Shown piece by piece: positions 33,441-44,563 of a DNA stretch of 64,000 nt; position 1 is the stretch's first letter; the number at the start of each line of letters is the position of its first letter. The translations under genes were made by a program, and so were the position numbers. The stretch covers positions 29,796,790-29,860,789 of the forward strand of contig CM055111.1 in NCBI GenBank assembly GCA_029204225.1, in the 5' to 3' direction. This DNA is from Diphasiastrum complanatum. Taxonomy: Eukaryota > Streptophyta > Lycopodiopsida > Lycopodiales > Lycopodiaceae. Under the pieces are notes generated by a model. That model searched no databases, had not been told where the DNA came from, and saw nothing but the letters and a program-made list of their open reading frames with translations.

Positions 33441-34995
33441 AGTCGCAGAAGCTCTGTCAATGCCCAATGCAGACAATTGGAAGGCTGCCATGGATGCTGA
33501 GTATCAGTCTCTAATGAAGAACAAGACCTAGATTCTTGTCAATCCTCATAATGGTGTAAAACCAATTGACTCCAAGTGGATCTTTAAGCTGAAGCTTAAG
33601 CCAGATGGATCCATATCCAAATGGAAAGCTAGACTAGTGGTTAAAGGCTTTGAACAAGCATATGGGATAGACTACACTGAGACCTTTAGTCCAGTGGTAA
33701 AACATCAATCTATTCGTACCTTACTGGCTATAGCTGCTGTAGAAGATCTGGACATTCACCAGATGGACATCCAGATGACATTTCTACATGAAGATATATT
33801 CATCTATCAACCAGAAGATTACGTCCTTCAAGGCAAGGAGCATTTAGTATGTAAATTGCATAAGGTCTTATATGGTCTTAAGCAAGCTCCCAGGGCCTGG
33901 TATGACAGAATTAATCACTTCTTGTTGCAGTACAATTTTACTTCTTGCTCTGCAGACTGCAATGTATATATCAGGCGTAAAGGGTCAAGCTATGTCATAA
34001 TAGCATTATACGTTGATAATTCTTTAATTATCAGCAATTCAAATCAGGTATTATAGGAAACCAAATCTCTGCTTTCATCAGAGTTTGAGATGAATGATTT
34101 AGGCCCAGTCCATTACCTTCTTGGTATGGAGATCAACATAGATCGTGTAGGCAAAAGGATAACTATAAGCCAAGAATCCTACTTGATTAATGTTCTTCGC
34201 AGATATGGCATGGAGGATTGCAAGCCCATAGACACACCTATGGATCCAGGAGCTAAGCTGTCCAAAGACATGTGTCCAAAAACTCAAGCAGATCAGCAAG
34301 AAATGTGCAGATATCCTTATCAGTCTGTCATAGGATCTATTATGTATTCTATGATCTGCACACGACCTGATCTAGCATATGTAGTAAGCACATTGTCTCA
34401 GTACATGTCCAATCTAGGCCTACAGCATTGGAAAGCTCTGCAAAAAATACTAAGGTACATTCAAGCTACAAAGCACTATGCTTTGAGCTATAATGGCAAA
34501 ACAGAAGCTGCACTCACATCGACCACTTATTCAGATTCAGATTGGGCAGGAGACGTGGATACCAGAAAATCCACATCAGGCTACATTTGTTTCCTTGCAG
34601 GAGGACCCATCTCATGGAACAGCAGAAAGCATAAATGCATTTCTCTGTCCTCCATAGAATCTGGATATGTTGCAGCTACATTAACAATGAAGGAGATAAT
34701 CTGGCTAAGGAGACTACTGCAGGATCTGTAATTCCCACAGATCAGTCCAACAATACTCCAGTGTGACAATCAGAGCTGCATAGCTCTATCTCTGAACCCA
34801 CGAACTCATAATAGAACTAAGCATATAGAAGTTCAATTCCATTTTCTTAGAGAGAAAGTTCAGAGTAAAGATATTGTACTAAGTTATTGTCATACAGATA
34901 GTATGTTGGCTGATATTTTGACAAAGCCATTGTCTAGCGATAAGCATTCTACTTTAGAAGGTATATTAAACCTCATTTGCAGATCTAATTCATAG
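33441..34995 (+). pseudogene. copia reverse transcriptase-RNase H, decayed
   Basis: Reads WKAAMDAEYQSLMKNKT (then TAG at 33529), SKWIFKLKLKPDG, WKARLVVKGFEQAYGIDYTETFSPV, and the catalytic box ALYVDNSLI, in which the second Asp of YVDD has become Asn (34018-34020). Connection and RNase H follow: DLGPVHYLLGMEI, DSDWAGDVDTRKSTSGY, SSIESGYVAATLT, CDNQSCIALSLNP, HTDSMLADILTKPLS. Stops occur after SNSNQVL (34054) and LLQDL (34729). It ends at TAG 34993-34995, followed by a polypurine tract and LTR. Confidence 0.85.
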
Positions 34996-35000
34996 CAGTT

Positions 35001-35014
35001 AGCTTAAGGGGGAG
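35001..35014 (+). promoter_or_regulatory. Polypurine tract
   Basis: AGCTTAAGGGGGAG immediately before TGTTGGAATTT, the LTR start. Confidence 0.75.
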
Positions 35015-36230
35015 TGTTGGAATTTAATCTCACTCCTACTCATCCCAACAGCCCTCCTTCTCTAAATTTTACTCTTTCAAATATCACCTGCAGAAAATGG
35101 ACTGTTTTTAAACAGTCTGTTTTTTTGAACTAATAGTCGCTACAGTCTGGTTTTTTACTTGCATTTTCGCATAGCCGAAAAATGCGAAAATCTCGACATT
35201 GTGTTTTTACACTAAGTTTTCTGACAGGCGACACTACAGTTTTATATGGGTTTCTACATAGGTGAAAAACCTGACACTACAGTTTTACATGCAGTTTTCA
35301 ACAGGCGAAAAAGGTAAAAAACTCGACACTCTGTTTTTACACGGGTTTTCTGACAGACAAAAAAAATGTGACACTTGTCCTACAAAAAGCTGAAGGTGTC
35401 CTACAAATCCCGAAGGTGTCTTCCAAACGCCGAAGGTGTCTTACAAATCCCGAAGACTGCCCTCAAGTAAAGGCAAAGGCCAAAGGCCAAGGAGTGGCGC
35501 ATTTCCAGTCTGTCAAAAAATATACAAATTGTCGCTATCAAACCATAAAGCCTTCACGCTCCATCAACGAACTGATCCATTAATCAGTTTTACAGCTATT
35601 AATAAATCTTGTAATTTTAAAGTTAAGCTAGTACAAGATTCTTTAGTTGATATGTATATATACATGTAATTGAGCGATAGATGAGAGGATAGATGAGAGG
35701 ATTTTGATACGTAAGGTCAGATAGCGGAGAACACAATTTTTATCAGTAGCTGACGACTCAGAGTTGGTGATTATATATAGAGAGAGAGAATTTAGAACTT
35801 TAACAATTGTTCTTGAATCTGTTAGTAGGATCACGCGCTTATCAGCGCAATTGTATTGTGGTTAGATCGTTGTATTTACAACTTCAATATACAAATTCGC
35901 TATTGTTCTACACCTCAACATTCTTGTTGAATGATAACTCTCGCTCCTCTCACACAAGCACTATTAAGAAGAGATTTGTATGGCTGTCTCTAACGCCTGA
36001 ATTAATTCTACACTCTCTTCATATCAGGTTATCAACAATAGAGGATTGCATGGTTGTCTTAGACACCTAATTGTTTTTGCAATCTTTCTTTCATGACAGT
36101 CTATGATTCCTACACTGATAATCTGATTTCACACACAAAGAACTGTTCATAACTCCATTCTCCAAGTAATCCACAATCCTGCTGGTGGTTATAACAATTT
36201 GTTTTTCTCTGATAGAAAAGGTATCAGAGC
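35015..36230 (+). repeat. copia 3' LTR, right end unresolved
   Basis: Starts TGTTGGAATTTAATC. A TATA-like ATTATATATAGAGAG lies near 35771. A possible LTR end is at 35920 (CACCTCAACA), but homology to the LTR at 7150-8060 continues to about 36220, just before GGTATCAGAGC at 36225, so the LTR may be about 1.2 kb. A second GGTATCAGAGC lies near 36291. Confidence 0.6.
35168..35450. repeat. Tandem repeats inside the LTR
   Basis: 35371-35450 is four copies of a 20-bp unit close to CGAAGGTGTCTTACAAATCC (the first is diverged). Before it, 35168-35360 holds three to four units of about 60 bp with 'GGCGAAAAA', 'CTCGACACTCTGTTTTTACA' and 'TTTTCTGACAG'. The second type recurs in the LTR at 59408. Confidence 0.7.
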
Positions 36231-36870
36231 TGATGTCTTATTTCGCCCAATAGAGTGATATCAGTGCCTACTTCCACAGGAGTGGTATCAGAGCTCCCAC
36301 ACTTCCAACACACATAGTCTCCAATACACCTAATAGTTTCTACGTAAGGAGCCATGTCAGTGGCCATACTATATTATGGAAGTACAATAGAAAATAAGAG
36401 AATTCCAACAAAAACCCTAAAAGAAATTGAAAATGAAACAAAAAAAACCTAGAACTTATAAAAATATGATAAAAATGACCTTAGATCATTCTGAACACAA
36501 CTAAACTCATTTACAGTAAGAGTGTTTTATAGAAAAAAAAAAGTACAGTATTTTTAAAAAATCTTTGGACTTTAATAACTCTCTCGTATAATCTCGGAAC
36601 GACAAGCAACAAAAAGCAAAAGTTTTTAGTAGTACCACATACAAACCATCTCTAATCTCTTCGGTGGACTATACTCTTGTTTTAGAGTATGAATTAATTT
36701 TTAAGATCCTGTTGGGCAATTAGAACACTTAAAGTTGTGATTACATTTAGGATAAACTGTCTATTGGACTGTTTTTGCATTTAGCAGCTGATTAGAATGG
36801 GAGAGCTGTTCCGCAATATTCCTACTCTCTTCTCCGTTCACGTTCTTCTATCTCCCTTGCCCCATCATAT
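36231..36870. other. No recognisable gene
   Basis: Begins with leader-like sequence holding GGTATCAGAGC words, then AT-rich sequence with an A-run near 36531. No coding region is recognised. Confidence 0.4.
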
Positions 36871-37310
36871 GACTGTGTACATGACCTCTTTATAGAAAAC
36901 ATGACTAAGGATCTATGAGATAAGCTAGATCTTTGTATCAAACAAAGGTCTTGATAAACAAGGCATTCCTATGAAAGAAGCTACAGTCAAAAAATGAAAT
37001 GGACTACAAATGCTATGTTTGGTGCAAATCTTTGAGAAATTTAATAAGGTTGTGTGTTTATGACTGTGTAAATGAACCTCTTCATAGAAAACATGACTAA
37101 GGATCTATGGGATAAGCTAGATCTTTGTATCAAACAAAGGTCTTGATAAACAAGGCCGCTCCTCTGAAAGAAGCTACAGTCTCTCAAAAAATGAATAAAA
37201 GTGATGTTGTCACTAAGTTTTTAAATGCATTCAATATTGTGATGAGCTACATGATCTCAATTTGGGTCAATATCCCTAAAGAAGAAAGGCATCATGTTGT
37301 AATATTATGA
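36871..37310 (+). pseudogene. copia gag fragment with an internal direct duplication
   Basis: A stretch of about 130 bp starting GACTGTGTA is repeated: 36871-36999 and 37062-37195, sharing 'GATAAGCTAGATCTTTGTATCAAACAAAGG'-type words in pieces. After the second copy the frame reads VVTKFLNAFNIVMSYM and VNIPKEERHHVV, the pattern of a copia gag capsid segment (FL..FD.I...L...G..I.EEE). Homology ends near 37310, where reverse-strand cop-B sequence begins. Confidence 0.5.
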
Positions 37311-37964
37311 CTAGTTTGAAGGTTGATGAAGTAATCCCATCTTTGTTGTAAGAAGAGCATCCCATTTCATTGTCTTATCATACAAAGTAATAACCACCAT
37401 GAATCTTAAAGGTAAAAAACAAGTCACCTCATGTCTACTAATACTTTCCAAAAAGTATTCAAAGATAGTAGACTCTCCAATGCTCACCACCCTTGCAAGA
37501 TGCACACTTGAATAGACAATTTGCATGCAATTTGATGCCTCGGCCATTGTCATTGAGGACTCCCTTGGAACTCTCATGCTTTGAGGCTGATCCTCAAGAT
37601 CTTCCTCTTTTTGATGCTCCTCCTCAATGCAAGCAAGATCACACTTTGTCAAGATCTTGAGGATCTCCTCCTTTGCCAAGCTCACCCTCTCAAAAGCAAC
37701 ACTAGCTTCCAACTTAAACAATCTTCCATGCTTAAATCCCTTTGCAATGCAAACATCATTCTTCAAGAAGAAACAAACACCATGCTTAAAGTGGACATCC
37801 AAACCACTTTTTAAGAGTAGACCAACACTAAGCATATTCTTGGTGATTGATGATACATAAAGGACATTTTCTAGATCCATGCATTTTGAGGTTTCTAGAC
37901 ACAAAGAGATGGTGCCAACACCATCTATCCTACACTCTTCATCATTTGCAGTAAAGACAAACAT
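37311..37964 (-). pseudogene. cop-B protease C-terminus with an unusual tail
   Basis: A 217-codon open frame. The first 110 residues are the copia protease and linker (FVFTANDEECRIDGVG, SLCLETSKCMDLENVLYVS, TKNMLSVGLLLKSGLDVHF, GRLFKLEASVAF). The rest, from about 37640, is not integrase: an acidic stretch, then MVVITLYDKTMKWDALL and a stop at 37311. Integrase appears deleted. It joins the upstream protease frame (38161 leftwards) through a frame change near 37960. Confidence 0.6.
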
Positions 37965-38982
37965 TTTAGCATCATTGAAAGAGTGTAAGGTTGAGAAAAG
38001 TCCTTTTCACAAGACATGTGGGAGCTGGTCCCACTATCAATCCACCAATTGTCTCTTGAATTGCTATTGCTTGTTGGTGAGGATGTAGATGCCATCAAGA
38101 ATACATCTACTTCATCCTCCTCCTCCTTCTTTGCAAGGTTTCCTTGTTTGTCCTCCTCCACTTGTGCTCTTAGCCTCTTGTAGCATTCAGATGCATAATG
38201 CCCCTTCTTTCCACAAAAGAAGCATTTCTGCTTTGACTTGTCCTTTGAGCTTGATTCATCATCCTCTTCTTTGGCCTCCTTTGGATGCTTCTTCTTTCCA
38301 TTGGTCTTATTTTTGCCCTTGAATGAGAATTTGGATTTCTCATCACCATCCTACAAAGACAAGGAACTCATCCTAGATTTTGCATGGAGCATCCTACACT
38401 CTTCAGCCACTAATACACTGTGAAGTTTTCTATAGTTGAAAAAGTGTCTTGGATGGCAAAAATTTGGACCAAATTTGCAAAGTTATCTCCTAGACCATTA
38501 AGGACAATTTGTACAAGCTCTCCATCATGAATCTTCTCTCCAATGGAAGCCAACTTCCTATTTAGAGACTTGATTCTAAGTACATAATCTTGTGCACTCT
38601 CCTCACTTCTCCTCATGCTTTGCAAAATCTAATTTCTAAGCATGAGTACTCTTGAAGTGTTACTAGATTCATAGATTGATTTTAAAGACTCCCAAGCCTC
38701 TTTAGCACTAGTACATGCTGATACTTCTCTCAACAAATCATTGCTCACATTCATCTTCACACAATGAAGTGCAAGCCTAGATCTCTTCTTGTATCTAGCT
38801 AACTCTTGTGCACCTAGAGGTTCATCTTCATCTTCAATCAAGAACTCATAAAGGTCTTGGAGCACCAACAGTGACTCCATCCTAACCTTCCAAATAGCAT
38901 AATTTGTAGAGTTCAATCTCTCACTAGCTTCTAGAACGTATGCTCCAACAGATCCCATCTTACTAGTGACTTCTACAAACAA
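37965..38982 (-). pseudogene. cop-B gag and start of protease
   Basis: Gag starts at a Met at 38982 or, as in relatives, at MGSVGAYVLEASERL (38958). It shows NYAIWKVRMESLLVLQD, KEAWESLKSIYESSNTS, LVQIVLNGLGDNF, a stop replacing a Q or N codon at 38626-38628, a frame change near 38410, the knuckle CFFCGKKGHYASEC near 38210 and the protease WWIDSGTSSHM near 38040. It is the 5' part of cop-B on the reverse strand; leader and LTR lie far to the right because cop-D and cop-E are inserted between. Confidence 0.75.
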
Positions 38983-38984
38983 GA

Positions 38985-39291
38985 AATAGATTTGATTAAC
39001 TTGAAACTCATAAAGGACTCACACTTGTAGTGTTTCACTCAAATTTGATTTCTAATCCAACAAATGGACTTATAATCACAGTTCTATCACTACCTCACAA
39101 AGCTGGAATGAAGATAAGATGAAGTGAAAACTACTTTCAAACAAATCTTGCCAAGAAATGGATTTGATTGTCTCTAGAAACTCACTAAGGTCTCTCTCTT
39201 GTAGTTTTTCACTCAAATTAGATTTCTAATCCAAAAAATGGACTTCTAATCTCAGTTCTAGCACTTCCTCACAAAGTTGGAATGAAGATAA
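38985..39291. repeat. Tandem repeat in the cop-B leader
   Basis: Two copies of a unit of about 170 bp, the first from 38985 and the second from about 39155. The second is interrupted by cop-D at 39291 and finishes at 44292-44330 (GATGTGAAATCTACTT matches GATGAAGTGAAAACTACTT of copy 1). This gives the pre-insertion sequence of the site. Confidence 0.75.
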
Positions 39292-40116
39292 TGTGAGAAA
39301 TTGGCAAAAATCTAGCTTGGTATTTTTTATGATAGAAGTTTGTAAGTGAATCTCACATGTGTGGAGGATGTTCCCACGTGTGAAGAATTGTACAGTAAAT
39401 CAAAATGTTTGATATAGGGGTGTCATAGAATTTCATAGTCAAGCATTTAGGTGTAGGATGTTGATAGGGTCCAATTTGGCATAGATGGCAAATTATCCAT
39501 TTCCACTTGTAATGCCACTATTGAGCCAAAATAGAGTAGGAGGCCAAACTTGTGCCAATTAGAGTGTAGACAAGTGTAATGCTTTTGTTTGATGAATTTT
39601 AAGAGGTCCAACAGGATTTAGAGGTGGAACCATGAGTGGTCCAATAGAATTTGAGGTTTGCTTGAAAATGGTCCAATAGAATTAAGAGGTGCATGGATCA
39701 ATGGTCCAATAGGATTAAGAGATGGCAAAGTGTGATCCAATTATAGTTAAGCATAGTGGTAGCTCATGAATCTACTAGTATCATTGTACTCCTCATTTTG
39801 GATCTAATTGATTTTGAGATTGAGTGGATTTTGAGTGTCATTGAATTTCTAGCTTTCTCTCTCTACTCGAGAGCTCATGATGGTTTTTCTCTCTCTACCC
39901 AAGGAGAGCAGCTTGTTTTTACTTAGAATACTTTTGGGACACTTCCCACACGTGTGAGTGAGAGTTAGAAGTGATTGAATGAGGTAGTAGTGTGTTTTTG
40001 CCATAGAATCAAAGATAGATCTTGAATCTCAATCTAGTCTTGATCTTGGTGCATCTACACACCTTAGGAGATCACAAGTACATGTAGTGGACAATCCACA
40101 TGTGTGAAATTCAACA
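39292..40116 (+). repeat. cop-D 5' LTR, 825 bp
   Basis: TGTGAGAAATTGG to TTCAACA. It contains CCCACGTGTG (near 39376) and CACACGTGTG (near 39948), and CT-rich runs near 39850-39900. Confidence 0.85.
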
Positions 40117-40129
40117 TGGTATCAGAGCC
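40117..40129 (+). promoter_or_regulatory. Primer-binding site (initiator tRNA-Met)
   Basis: TGGTATCAGAGCC at the LTR end. Confidence 0.9.
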
Positions 40130-40869
40130 TACCTAAGGTTACCATGCATTTTGATCCATTTGAGTGAAAACTATTCATCAATCTTGAGCTAGAAATTGTC
40201 AAGGCCCATTTTCCTAGCTATCTTGTTCAATTTTGGATCAAAAGAGATCAAAAGGACATTTATTGGGTCTGACCTGGTACTGTACGGAATCAGGTGCTCA
40301 GACACGTGTGAGGAACATCCAATTTCAGTTTGGAAGTTCTCTCTCATGCTTGATCCATTTATCTTGCTTGATAGCTTGTTTTGAAGCTATTTTTGGTAGT
40401 TTCTGATGCAATCAGTTTCATTCCATTTGGTTGTGCCAATCAAAAGTTATAAGCTTTTGAAGAGGGTTAGGTAGGGCACCTAGACCTGGGTGGACACATT
40501 TGGTTTGGTCAAGAGATTGCTTGTTTGATTCAAAATCACAGTTGAATGCTTACCAATCTCATCTATATGTGATCTAGGCACTGTTTTGAGATCTTAGCCA
40601 TTTTGTTTCATGCAATATCATTGTATTTGAGTCAAATTTGGTTTCTTAGTATATTTCACACATAAGAGTGTTTGATCCTAAATTTTCCCATACTCCATCA
40701 TTTGATGTGAAGTAGATCTAGTTTTGGAGAGATTGAGATAGCTAGTGAGAATCATCTCATAGTTTGTTGCAAGATCTTGCATAGGAGATGGTAGCACACC
40801 ATTATTGGATCCTATAGTGAGAGAGAAGCAACATTTTTTGTTCATCACTTTTATTTATCTCCACTTTAC

Positions 40870-40984
40870 ATGACTTCAATGAGTTCATACTTGTTGCAAC
40901 CAAGTGAGAGATTGTCTACTTCCAATTATTCAATATGGAAGTTGAGGATGGAGTCCATCTTGATACTCCAAGATGTGATGGACA
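40870..40984 (+). pseudogene. cop-D gag N-terminus, out of frame
   Basis: ATG 40870 opens the usual gag start (MTSMSSYLLQPSERL, NYSIWKLRMES, LQDVMDIVLGIE) but meets TGA at 41011. About 100 bp present in related copies (the YKKRARMALH region) is deleted, which shifts the reading frame into that of 40985-43345. Confidence 0.75.
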
Positions 40985-43345
40985 TTGTACTTGGGATTGA
41001 GGGAGATTGGTGATTGTTCTACATCCAAGAAAGCTTGGGATTGTCTCAAGTCCATCTATGAGGCTAAGAACACCTCTAGGCTCCTCACTCGTAGAAATCA
41101 AATCTTCCAAAGTAGTCAAAAGAGTGATGAGAGTGCATGTAATTATGTTTTGAGAGTCAAGGATATTCATAGGGAGCTTGCATGTATTGGTGACTCAATC
41201 AATCAAAGTGAGCTAGTCCAAGTCATTCTCAATGGCTTGAGAGATGAATATGACAACCTTGTCCAATCCTATACCATTAAGGAGGAGCTACCAAGTTTGG
41301 AGGCCCTTCAAAGTGTGCTTATTTCTGAAGAATCAACACAGAATTACAAACTCTTGAGGATGGACAAGCTATCACTCAATCATGATGATGGCAAAGTTCT
41401 ATTTGCCAAGCACAAAGAGAGGAGTAAGAAGAAACACCATCACTTCTCTAATGACAAAGATAAAGACCAAGATGGAGAGGAGGAGGAGGATACCTCTCAT
41501 GCTTCTACTTCAAATCTCAAGATGAAGAAGATCAAGTGCTTTTATTGTGGCAAGAAAGGTCATTATGCCACCAATTGTTTCAAGAAGAAGAATCAACTCA
41601 TTCAAGCCAGCATCACCAATGAGAAAGAAGACTATATTGCAAGTGATGGAGAAGGCTCTCTTATGGCATCAAGCTTCTCCTCTTCCACCTTCAACAAGGA
41701 TGACTCATGGTATATTGATAGTGGAGTATCTTCACATATGTGTGGCTCCAAGCACTTTTTTTCATCTATTATGCCTTATGATGGAGTCAAGAAGACCATA
41801 TACATTGCAAGCAAGCATGAGTGCAATATTGAAGGAGTAGGGATTATTCCCTTGAAGCTTGCATCTTCGAAAGATCTCTTTCTCAACAATGTTCTTTTTG
41901 TCCCAAAGCTTACAAAGAACATCTTAAGTGTTGGCCAACTTCTGGATAGTGGCTTTGATGTCAATTTCAATATTGACAATTGTGTGATTAAGAAGGATGG
42001 TGAGATCCTTGCATATGGATCAAGATTTGAAGGCATCTACAAATTGGATCCAAGTGAGAGTACAAACTCTCTTGATGTTTCTTATATGTCCAATATTTCA
42101 AAGGAGGATGATCCAAGATGCACATATCTTCTCTCTTCAAGTATTATGGTGTATGATTATTCCTTATTATTCAAAGCATATGTTGAGAAGAAATTCTCAT
42201 TGAAGATCAAAGCTTTGAGGAGTATTGGAGCTCTTGAAGGAATAGCACCATATGAAGTTTTATTCAAGATGAAGCCTAAGGTTGATCACCTTAGTGAACT
42301 TGGTAGTGCTTGCTTTGCACATATTCCCTTGAAAACAAGAAGGAAGGATGATCCAAGCTCATGGATCATGATTGGATACTCATCCATCAAGGAGGCCTTT
42401 AGTGCCTTTACACTCTCTATTTCAAAAGTGATTGTGAATAGAGATATCACATTGCATGAAGATTTAATCTTGGAAGTGGCCGAGGTCAAGGCTTCTCAAG
42501 AAGCATCACAAGTTATCTTTTTTGAAGGTATTCAAGTTATGATGGGGCCAAGGTGTGAGGAGGAGTTTCTTCTTCATATGATTTCAAGAAGATATTCAAG
42601 ATGCATGGCCGAGTCTTTATGGCTCACCTTACATGGCAAAGAGGGGCATCTTTTATGTTGTATCTACTACAACACATTCATATATGCTCATCTTCTTTTG
42701 CTTGAAATGCTATCTTGCTTCATTGAATTTTTTGGATCTCAAAGTTCAAGAAAAGCTATACTAGTTTTGTATGATGCTTATGGTATGGACATGATTCTTG
42801 TCATTATTGACTTAGATGTGTTTCCAATACTTTTTGAAAGCAAGATATTGTATTGTCAAAAGTATGCTCTTGGTTCTAGTAAGAACAAGATTGAGCTTGG
42901 TACTCACTTTTTTGAAAATCATGTTTTCACATGTTTTGAGGCAAATTGTAAACTCCTCTTGAGATTAAGTGAAGCATCCAAAGTGGACACTTACATCCTT
43001 GAGAGTTTAACTAGCCTAAAAAAGATCAAGGTAGTCTTTGATATCAAGATTAGATCCATCATGGATATAGTTCATTGTATGTGGACTAGTCAAGCTAGAA
43101 AGCATAATCTTGATAATCATCATTGTTTCACATCTTATGATCTTGATCTCCATGATCCTTATGAGGCTTGGAAGCCTCAGATTTCTCTATTTATGGTGCA
43201 TCCATCATGCAAGTGGAACTTTCAAAGCAAAGATCATCATCAAGCATGGAGGAAGCCCATGATTATAGTGGCATATTGGTGGAGCACTCTTCAAAGGCAT
43301 TGGCAAGAGATCTCTACCAAAGAGATCTTATCATGGATATGGTGA
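40985..43345 (+). CDS. cop-D ORF: gag-protease-partial integrase-unknown module
   Basis: 786 codons open without a stop, but without a proper ATG at its start. It shows the gag half (REIGDCSTSKKAWDCLKSIYE, LVQVILNGLRDEYDNL), knuckle CFYCGKKGHYATNC, protease WYIDSGVSSHM (G-A changed to G-V), IEGVGIIPLKLAS and LTKNILSVGQLLDSG. The integrase is gutted: the zinc finger and first Asp are gone, VEKKFSLKIKALRS jumps straight to APYEVLFKMKPKVDH, so the DDE triad is lost. An integrase-tail-like box (RRYSRCMAESLWL) is followed, where RT should be, by one copy of the unknown module (about 42739-43195) with FEANCKLLLRLSEASKVDTYI and DLHDPYEAW, ending EILSWIW. Confidence 0.7.
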   Translation: MYLGLREIGDCSTSKKAWDCLKSIYEAKNTSRLLTRRNQIFQSSQKSDESACNYVLRVKDIHRELACIGDSINQSELVQVILNGLRDEYDNLVQSYTIKEELPSLEALQSVLISEESTQNYKLLRMDKLSLNHDDGKVLFAKHKERSKKKHHHFSNDKDKDQDGEEEEDTSHASTSNLKMKKIKCFYCGKKGHYATNCFKKKNQLIQASITNEKEDYIASDGEGSLMASSFSSSTFNKDDSWYIDSGVSSHMCGSKHFFSSIMPYDGVKKTIYIASKHECNIEGVGIIPLKLASSKDLFLNNVLFVPKLTKNILSVGQLLDSGFDVNFNIDNCVIKKDGEILAYGSRFEGIYKLDPSESTNSLDVSYMSNISKEDDPRCTYLLSSSIMVYDYSLLFKAYVEKKFSLKIKALRSIGALEGIAPYEVLFKMKPKVDHLSELGSACFAHIPLKTRRKDDPSSWIMIGYSSIKEAFSAFTLSISKVIVNRDITLHEDLILEVAEVKASQEASQVIFFEGIQVMMGPRCEEEFLLHMISRRYSRCMAESLWLTLHGKEGHLLCCIYYNTFIYAHLLLLEMLSCFIEFFGSQSSRKAILVLYDAYGMDMILVIIDLDVFPILFESKILYCQKYALGSSKNKIELGTHFFENHVFTCFEANCKLLLRLSEASKVDTYILESLTSLKKIKVVFDIKIRSIMDIVHCMWTSQARKHNLDNHHCFTSYDLDLHDPYEAWKPQISLFMVHPSCKWNFQSKDHHQAWRKPMIIVAYWWSTLQRHWQEISTKEILSWIW

Positions 43346-43471
43346 GGGTGCTGCTATGATGGATCCCTTGGATGATCTTCACTTCTTATGCATACCAAAG
43401 GATCCACTCAAAAAGATTTACAAACTTCTCAAGTGATATAGTACCTTTCCAAGCTATTTTTTGAGGAGGAG

Positions 43472-44286
43472 TGTGAGAAATTGGCAAATATTTTTTATGA
43501 TAGAAGTTTGTAAGTGAATCTCACATGTGTGGAGGATGTTCCCACGTGTGGAGAATTGTAAAGTAAATCAAAAATGTTTGATATAGGGGTCTCATAGAAT
43601 TTCATAGTCAAGCATTTAGGTGTAGGATGTTGATAGGGTCAAATTTGGCATAGATGGCAAATTATCCATTTCCACTTGTAATGCCACTATTGAGCCAAAA
43701 TAGAGTAGGAGGCCAAACTTGTGCCAATTAGAGTGTAGACAAGTGTAATGCTTTTGTTTGATGAAGTTTAAGAGGTCCAATAGGATTTAGAGGTGGAACC
43801 ATGAGTGGTCCAATAGAATTTGAGGTTTGCTTGAAAATGGTCCAATAGAATTTAGAGGTGCATGGATCAATGGTCCAATAGGATTAAGAGGTGGCAAAGT
43901 GTGATCCAATCATAGTTAAGCATAGTGGTAGCTCATGAATCTACTAGTATCACTGTACTCTTCATTTTGGATCTAAATGATTTTGAGATTGAGTGGATTT
44001 TGAGTGTCATTAAATTTCTAGCTTTCTCTCTCTACCCGAGAGCTCATGATGGTTTTTCTCTCTCTACCCAAGGAGAGCAGCTTATTTCTACTCAGAATAC
44101 TTTTGGAACACTTCCCACACGTGTGAGTGAGAGTTGGAAGTGATTGAATGCATGTAGTAGTGTGTTTTTGCCATAGAATCAAAGATAGATCTTGAATCTC
44201 AATCTAGTCTTGATCTTGGTGCATCTACACACCTTAGAAGATCACAAGTACATGTAGTGGACAATCCACACGTGTGAAATTCAACA
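43472..44286 (+). repeat. cop-D 3' LTR, 815 bp
   Basis: Same family as the left LTR, with a 14-bp deletion near its start and about two dozen substitutions. The terminal palindrome here is a perfect CACACGTGTG; in the 5' copy it is CACATGTGTG. Confidence 0.85.
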
Positions 44287-44563
44287 AATAAATGATGTGA
44301 AATCTACTTACAATCAAATCTTGTCAATTTTGGTTATTTTTGGACAATAACATGACTAAATCTCCCTCACACTTTTTGATGTACTTTCAAGACCTGTATA
44401 ACAAGTTTAGAGGACCTGATTTCAGCCTAGATTAATTATACTTCATGAATGTATGTCAAATCTAATCAATGGCACTCAATCTTGGTAGCTTATCCTAATA
44501 TTTCCACCAAAATTTACACCAAAAGCTCACAAATTGAATTTTTTTTGGATCAAATGAATACCA
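44287..44563 (-). other. cop-B leader segment between cop-D and cop-E
   Basis: Untranslated cop-B leader, recognised because the tandem repeat at 38985-39291 finishes here. It ends with target duplication TACCA (44559-44563), where cop-E is inserted. Confidence 0.7.

Larger units (their letters stand above)
39292..44286 (+). mobile_element. cop-D: complete non-autonomous copia-like element
   Basis: 4995 bp, with LTRs at 39292-40116 and 43472-44286. Flanks GATAA (39287-39291) and AATAA (44287-44291) fit a 5-bp target duplication with one mutation. It has a tRNA-Met primer-binding site (40117-40129) and a polypurine tract (43461-43471). Inside it has gag, protease, a gutted integrase and an unknown C-terminal module; RT and RNase H are absent. 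It is nested in the cop-B leader. The LTRs differ at about two dozen positions plus a 14-bp gap, so it is older than cop-A. Confidence 0.85.

Noticed and set aside
35368-35583. Small frame inside the LTR tandem repeats
   Set aside because: It arises from the 20-bp repeat; no start context or domain.
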